DNA of 6,928 nt, from contig JBEKHI010000422.1 in the NCBI GenBank assembly GCA_050012355.1, positions 1 to 6,928 of the forward strand, in the 5' to 3' direction. Each line of letters begins with the position of its first letter. Positions within the stretch are counted from its first letter, which is position 1. The notes below the pieces were generated by a model. The model was given only the letters and a program-made list of their open reading frames with translations. It was not told where the DNA came from and did not search any database. Origin of the DNA: JBEKHI01 sp050012355. GTDB lineage: Bacteria; Actinomycetota; Actinomycetes; Streptosporangiales; Streptosporangiaceae. Shown one piece after another: positions 5,583 through 6,928 of this stretch. A program made the position numbers and the translations under genes.

Positions 5583-5929
5583 CCGACACCGACGTGACCC
5601 GGATGAGCAAGCACTTGTCCTACTTGCTGCGGCACAATCCCGGCGCGATCGGGCTTACGCTCGACGACGGCGGCTGGATCAATATTGATACGTTGCTGTC
5701 GGCCGCCCGCAGTAACGACTACGAGATTGACCTGGGTAAGGTCCTCGACGCTTCCGGCAAGCGCCGCTTCGAGGTTGGTGCTCGCCGAGGTTGGCCGGTC
5801 GTCCTCGTCATCGACGCGGGGACCATGCACCGGGAGGGCCGGGAGTTCTACCGCACCGCCACCGGGGTGTGGCTTACTGCCCACGTCCCGCCGTCGGCGA
5901 TCCTGCGCGAGGACCCGCCCAGGTCTTAA
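5579..5929 (+). pseudogene. kptA: KptA/Tpt1 RNA 2'-phosphotransferase with in-frame deletion of the core
   Basis: KptA/Tpt1 enzymes transfer a 2'-phosphate from RNA to NAD+, releasing ADP-ribose 1'',2''-cyclic phosphate. The N-terminus is clear: SKHLSYLLRHNPGAIGLTLD with the catalytic pair R18-H19, then GGWINIDTLL and SGKRRFE. The C-terminus is also clear: VGARRGWPVVLVIDAGTMHR, then GREFYR, GVWLTAHVPP. Between residues 65 and 66 (about 5771-5776) the sequence passes directly from one to the other. The segment that should hold the IRA-x-QGHS motif, the HGT motif and the HVHLS motif, and with them the two remaining catalytic arginines and most NAD contacts, is gone. The product would be 116 residues against about 180 normally. 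The reading frame is intact, so a small protein may be made, but the known catalysis should be lost. Its ATG overlaps the stop of the LysR remnant. Confidence 0.8.
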
Positions 5930-6064
5930 GCGCGGCAGCGGAAAACCATGCGCGTGGCACTATTCGCCTTTGGACTGGAGCTGTGGTTGTCGTGCGCAGT
6001 CACGGGACCTGAAGTGATAAAAATCGTTTCCGGAATGTCAGTGGTCGACCGCATACTGGCGGTG
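5930..6064. other. Spacer with a small inverted repeat
   Basis: No gene is recognised. ACCGC (6048-6052) and GCGGT (6059-6063) are inverted 5-bp arms around 6 bp, lying 18-33 bp before the next ATG, where an operator could sit. An A-rich patch at 6016-6023 stands out from the GC-rich background, but no -35/-10 pair with good spacing is evident. Confidence 0.3.
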
Positions 6065-6077
6065 AAAGGGGTGGGGA
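6065..6077 (+). promoter_or_regulatory. Purine-rich ribosome binding region
   Basis: AAAGGGG (6065-6071, 9 nt from the ATG) and GGGGA (6073-6077, 3 nt from it) both precede ATG 6081. Either could serve as the Shine-Dalgarno. Confidence 0.5.
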
Positions 6078-6080
6078 AGC

Positions 6081-6296
6081 ATGACTCTCGGATATCTTCC
6101 GGTCCCTGAGGCCGATGATGGAATCGAGTTCTTCGAACTCACTGCAGCTGAGTGGGAACTCAGGCGGCAGGCGACACTTGCGTCGGTGGGTGTCACCTAT
6201 GAGGAACTCGAAGCGCAGGCGCTACGGGGCTACTTCGACTCCTGGGAGCTGCAGACGGTGTGGCTCTTTGTGAAGGATCGTAGCGGTGCGATCTGA
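6081..6296 (+). CDS. Small acidic protein of unknown function, possible antitoxin-like partner
   Basis: This is a 71-residue cytoplasmic protein, rich in Asp and Glu, with no signal peptide or membrane helix. After a short N-terminal part it contains FFELTAAEWELRRQATLASV and then GVTYEELEAQALRGYFDSWE, which look like two or three amphipathic helices. The LTAAEWE...TYEELE...GYFDSWELQTVW pattern resembles small conserved actinobacterial proteins that I cannot name. The start ATG 6081 has a purine-rich ribosome binding region. Its last 11 bases overlap the start of the next gene, whose own Shine-Dalgarno (AAGGA, 6273-6277) lies inside it, so the two are translationally coupled. A small acidic protein encoded just ahead of and overlapping a larger one is the arrangement of many antitoxin-toxin pairs, but nothing in the sequence proves this. 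Codon usage looks typical of a real gene. Confidence 0.7.
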   Translation: MTLGYLPVPEADDGIEFFELTAAEWELRRQATLASVGVTYEELEAQALRGYFDSWELQTVWLFVKDRSGAI

Positions 6297-6928
6297 CCTG
6301 GAGCGGCAGGCGCGCGAGTTCGCGGAGTCGGTGCAGAACGTGCTCAACGCTACGATCTGCACCGGCATCCGCATCGGCGTCGTATCGTCTGCCGACACCA
6401 AGTTGGTGTCGATCGGCTACGGCGTGACCGGCATCTGTGACACGCCAGCCTTGTTCCCAGTATCCCTGGGCAGGAAGAAGCCGCGCTGCTGGCTGAAGGT
6501 GGGATATCAGCTTTCGCTGGGCACGTCCAGGCGTTTCCTGACGGTCGCTGTCTCGGCCTTCGAGGTTTACGCTGCGACCGGTGCCCAAGCGCCGCTGTGC
6601 CGCTTCGACTACGAGCGCGGCAAGTCAGGGGGCTACCCGGAAGCGCACATCCAGGTTCACGGGGAATCGGGCGCCTTGGCGGCTTGGACGGGAGTTCCCA
6701 ATACTCGCGAGCTGGAGCGACTGCACCTTCCGATGGGCGGTCGGCGGTACAGGGTGACGCTGGAGGACGTCATCGAGTTCCTGATCACGGAAAAGCTCGC
6801 TGACACTGGCGGACCGCACGACCGGATCATCACCCTGGCCCCTGTGCAGGCTGGCCGCGAGCGCTTCCACGAGCATCGGGACGTCGCTGGCGGGCGGGGC
6901 TTCGTAGACGACCTCGTTGTGCCGCTCG
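6286..6928 (+). CDS. Hypothetical protein, partial (3' end beyond the window)
   Basis: At least 214 codons are open to the right edge. GTG 6286 is the first possible start after the in-frame TGA at 6271-6273, and AAGGA (6273-6277) lies 8 nt upstream. The product begins RSDLERQAREFAESVQNVL (helical), then alternates hydrophobic strands: IRIGVVSS, KLVSIGYGVTGI, CWLKVGYQLSLG, FLTVAVSAFEVYAA. Further on come LCRFDYERGKSGGYPEAHIQ and YRVTLEDVIEFLITEKLAD. The RFDYE, then PEAHIQVHG, then LEDVIEFLI order recalls the strand-then-helix core of TumE-like/DUF6516 proteins, which are toxins of type II pairs, but the match is faint and the protein is longer. No signal peptide or membrane helix is seen. I do not recognise the family. 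It overlaps the preceding small gene by 11 bp and probably works with it. Confidence 0.75.
   Translation, partial: MRSDLERQAREFAESVQNVLNATICTGIRIGVVSSADTKLVSIGYGVTGICDTPALFPVSLGRKKPRCWLKVGYQLSLGTSRRFLTVAVSAFEVYAATGAQAPLCRFDYERGKSGGYPEAHIQVHGESGALAAWTGVPNTRELERLHLPMGGRRYRVTLEDVIEFLITEKLADTGGPHDRIITLAPVQAGRERFHEHRDVAGGRGFVDDLVVPL

Noticed and set aside
1..6928. tRNA, rRNA, CRISPR, transposase, integrase or attachment site.
   Set aside because: No cloverleaf, regular repeat-spacer array, transposase motif or long direct repeat could be found by eye, although the gene remnants suggest past rearrangement.

Overview
The window is high-GC DNA with GTG and TTG starts and purine-rich Shine-Dalgarno sites. 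The protein families point to an actinobacterium, probably Pseudonocardiaceae or a relative (inferred from composition and recognised families; no search was run). It falls into three parts.

Left part (1-2531). Two scraps of a KdpD potassium sensor kinase lie on opposite strands at the edge (1-114 minus, 118-279 plus), as expected after a rearrangement. Next is an intact divergent pair: an XRE-cupin regulator (325-936, minus) and an NCS1 nucleobase/hydantoin-type permease (1038-2531, plus). A 101-bp spacer between them carries a direct repeat, GAAACAA, spaced 21 bp apart. This is a standard regulator-plus-transporter uptake module.

Middle part (2532-5929). An AT-richer leader with two interleaved inverted repeats precedes an intact 472-residue AAA ATPase of the ATPase_2/DUF234 type (2750-4168). 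A run of decayed genes follows. The first is a conserved actinobacterial protein whose GTG start has apparently become GTA; it also has an internal deletion and a one-base insertion (4209-4830). The second is a HAD-like hydrolase missing its middle (4935-5260, minus). The third is the last third of a LysR regulator with an internal TGA (5292-5582). The fourth is a KptA/Tpt1 RNA 2'-phosphotransferase lacking its catalytic middle (5579-5929). Three of the four keep recognisable first and last segments but have lost the middle, which suggests a common deletion process, or alternatively an assembly artefact.

Right part (6081-6928). Two overlapping genes look intact: a 71-residue acidic protein and a longer protein that starts at GTG 6286 and runs off the window. 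Small-then-large, coupled genes of unknown function beside degraded DNA resemble a toxin-antitoxin or other accessory cassette, but this is inference. No tRNA, rRNA, CRISPR array, transposase or convincing terminator was seen.
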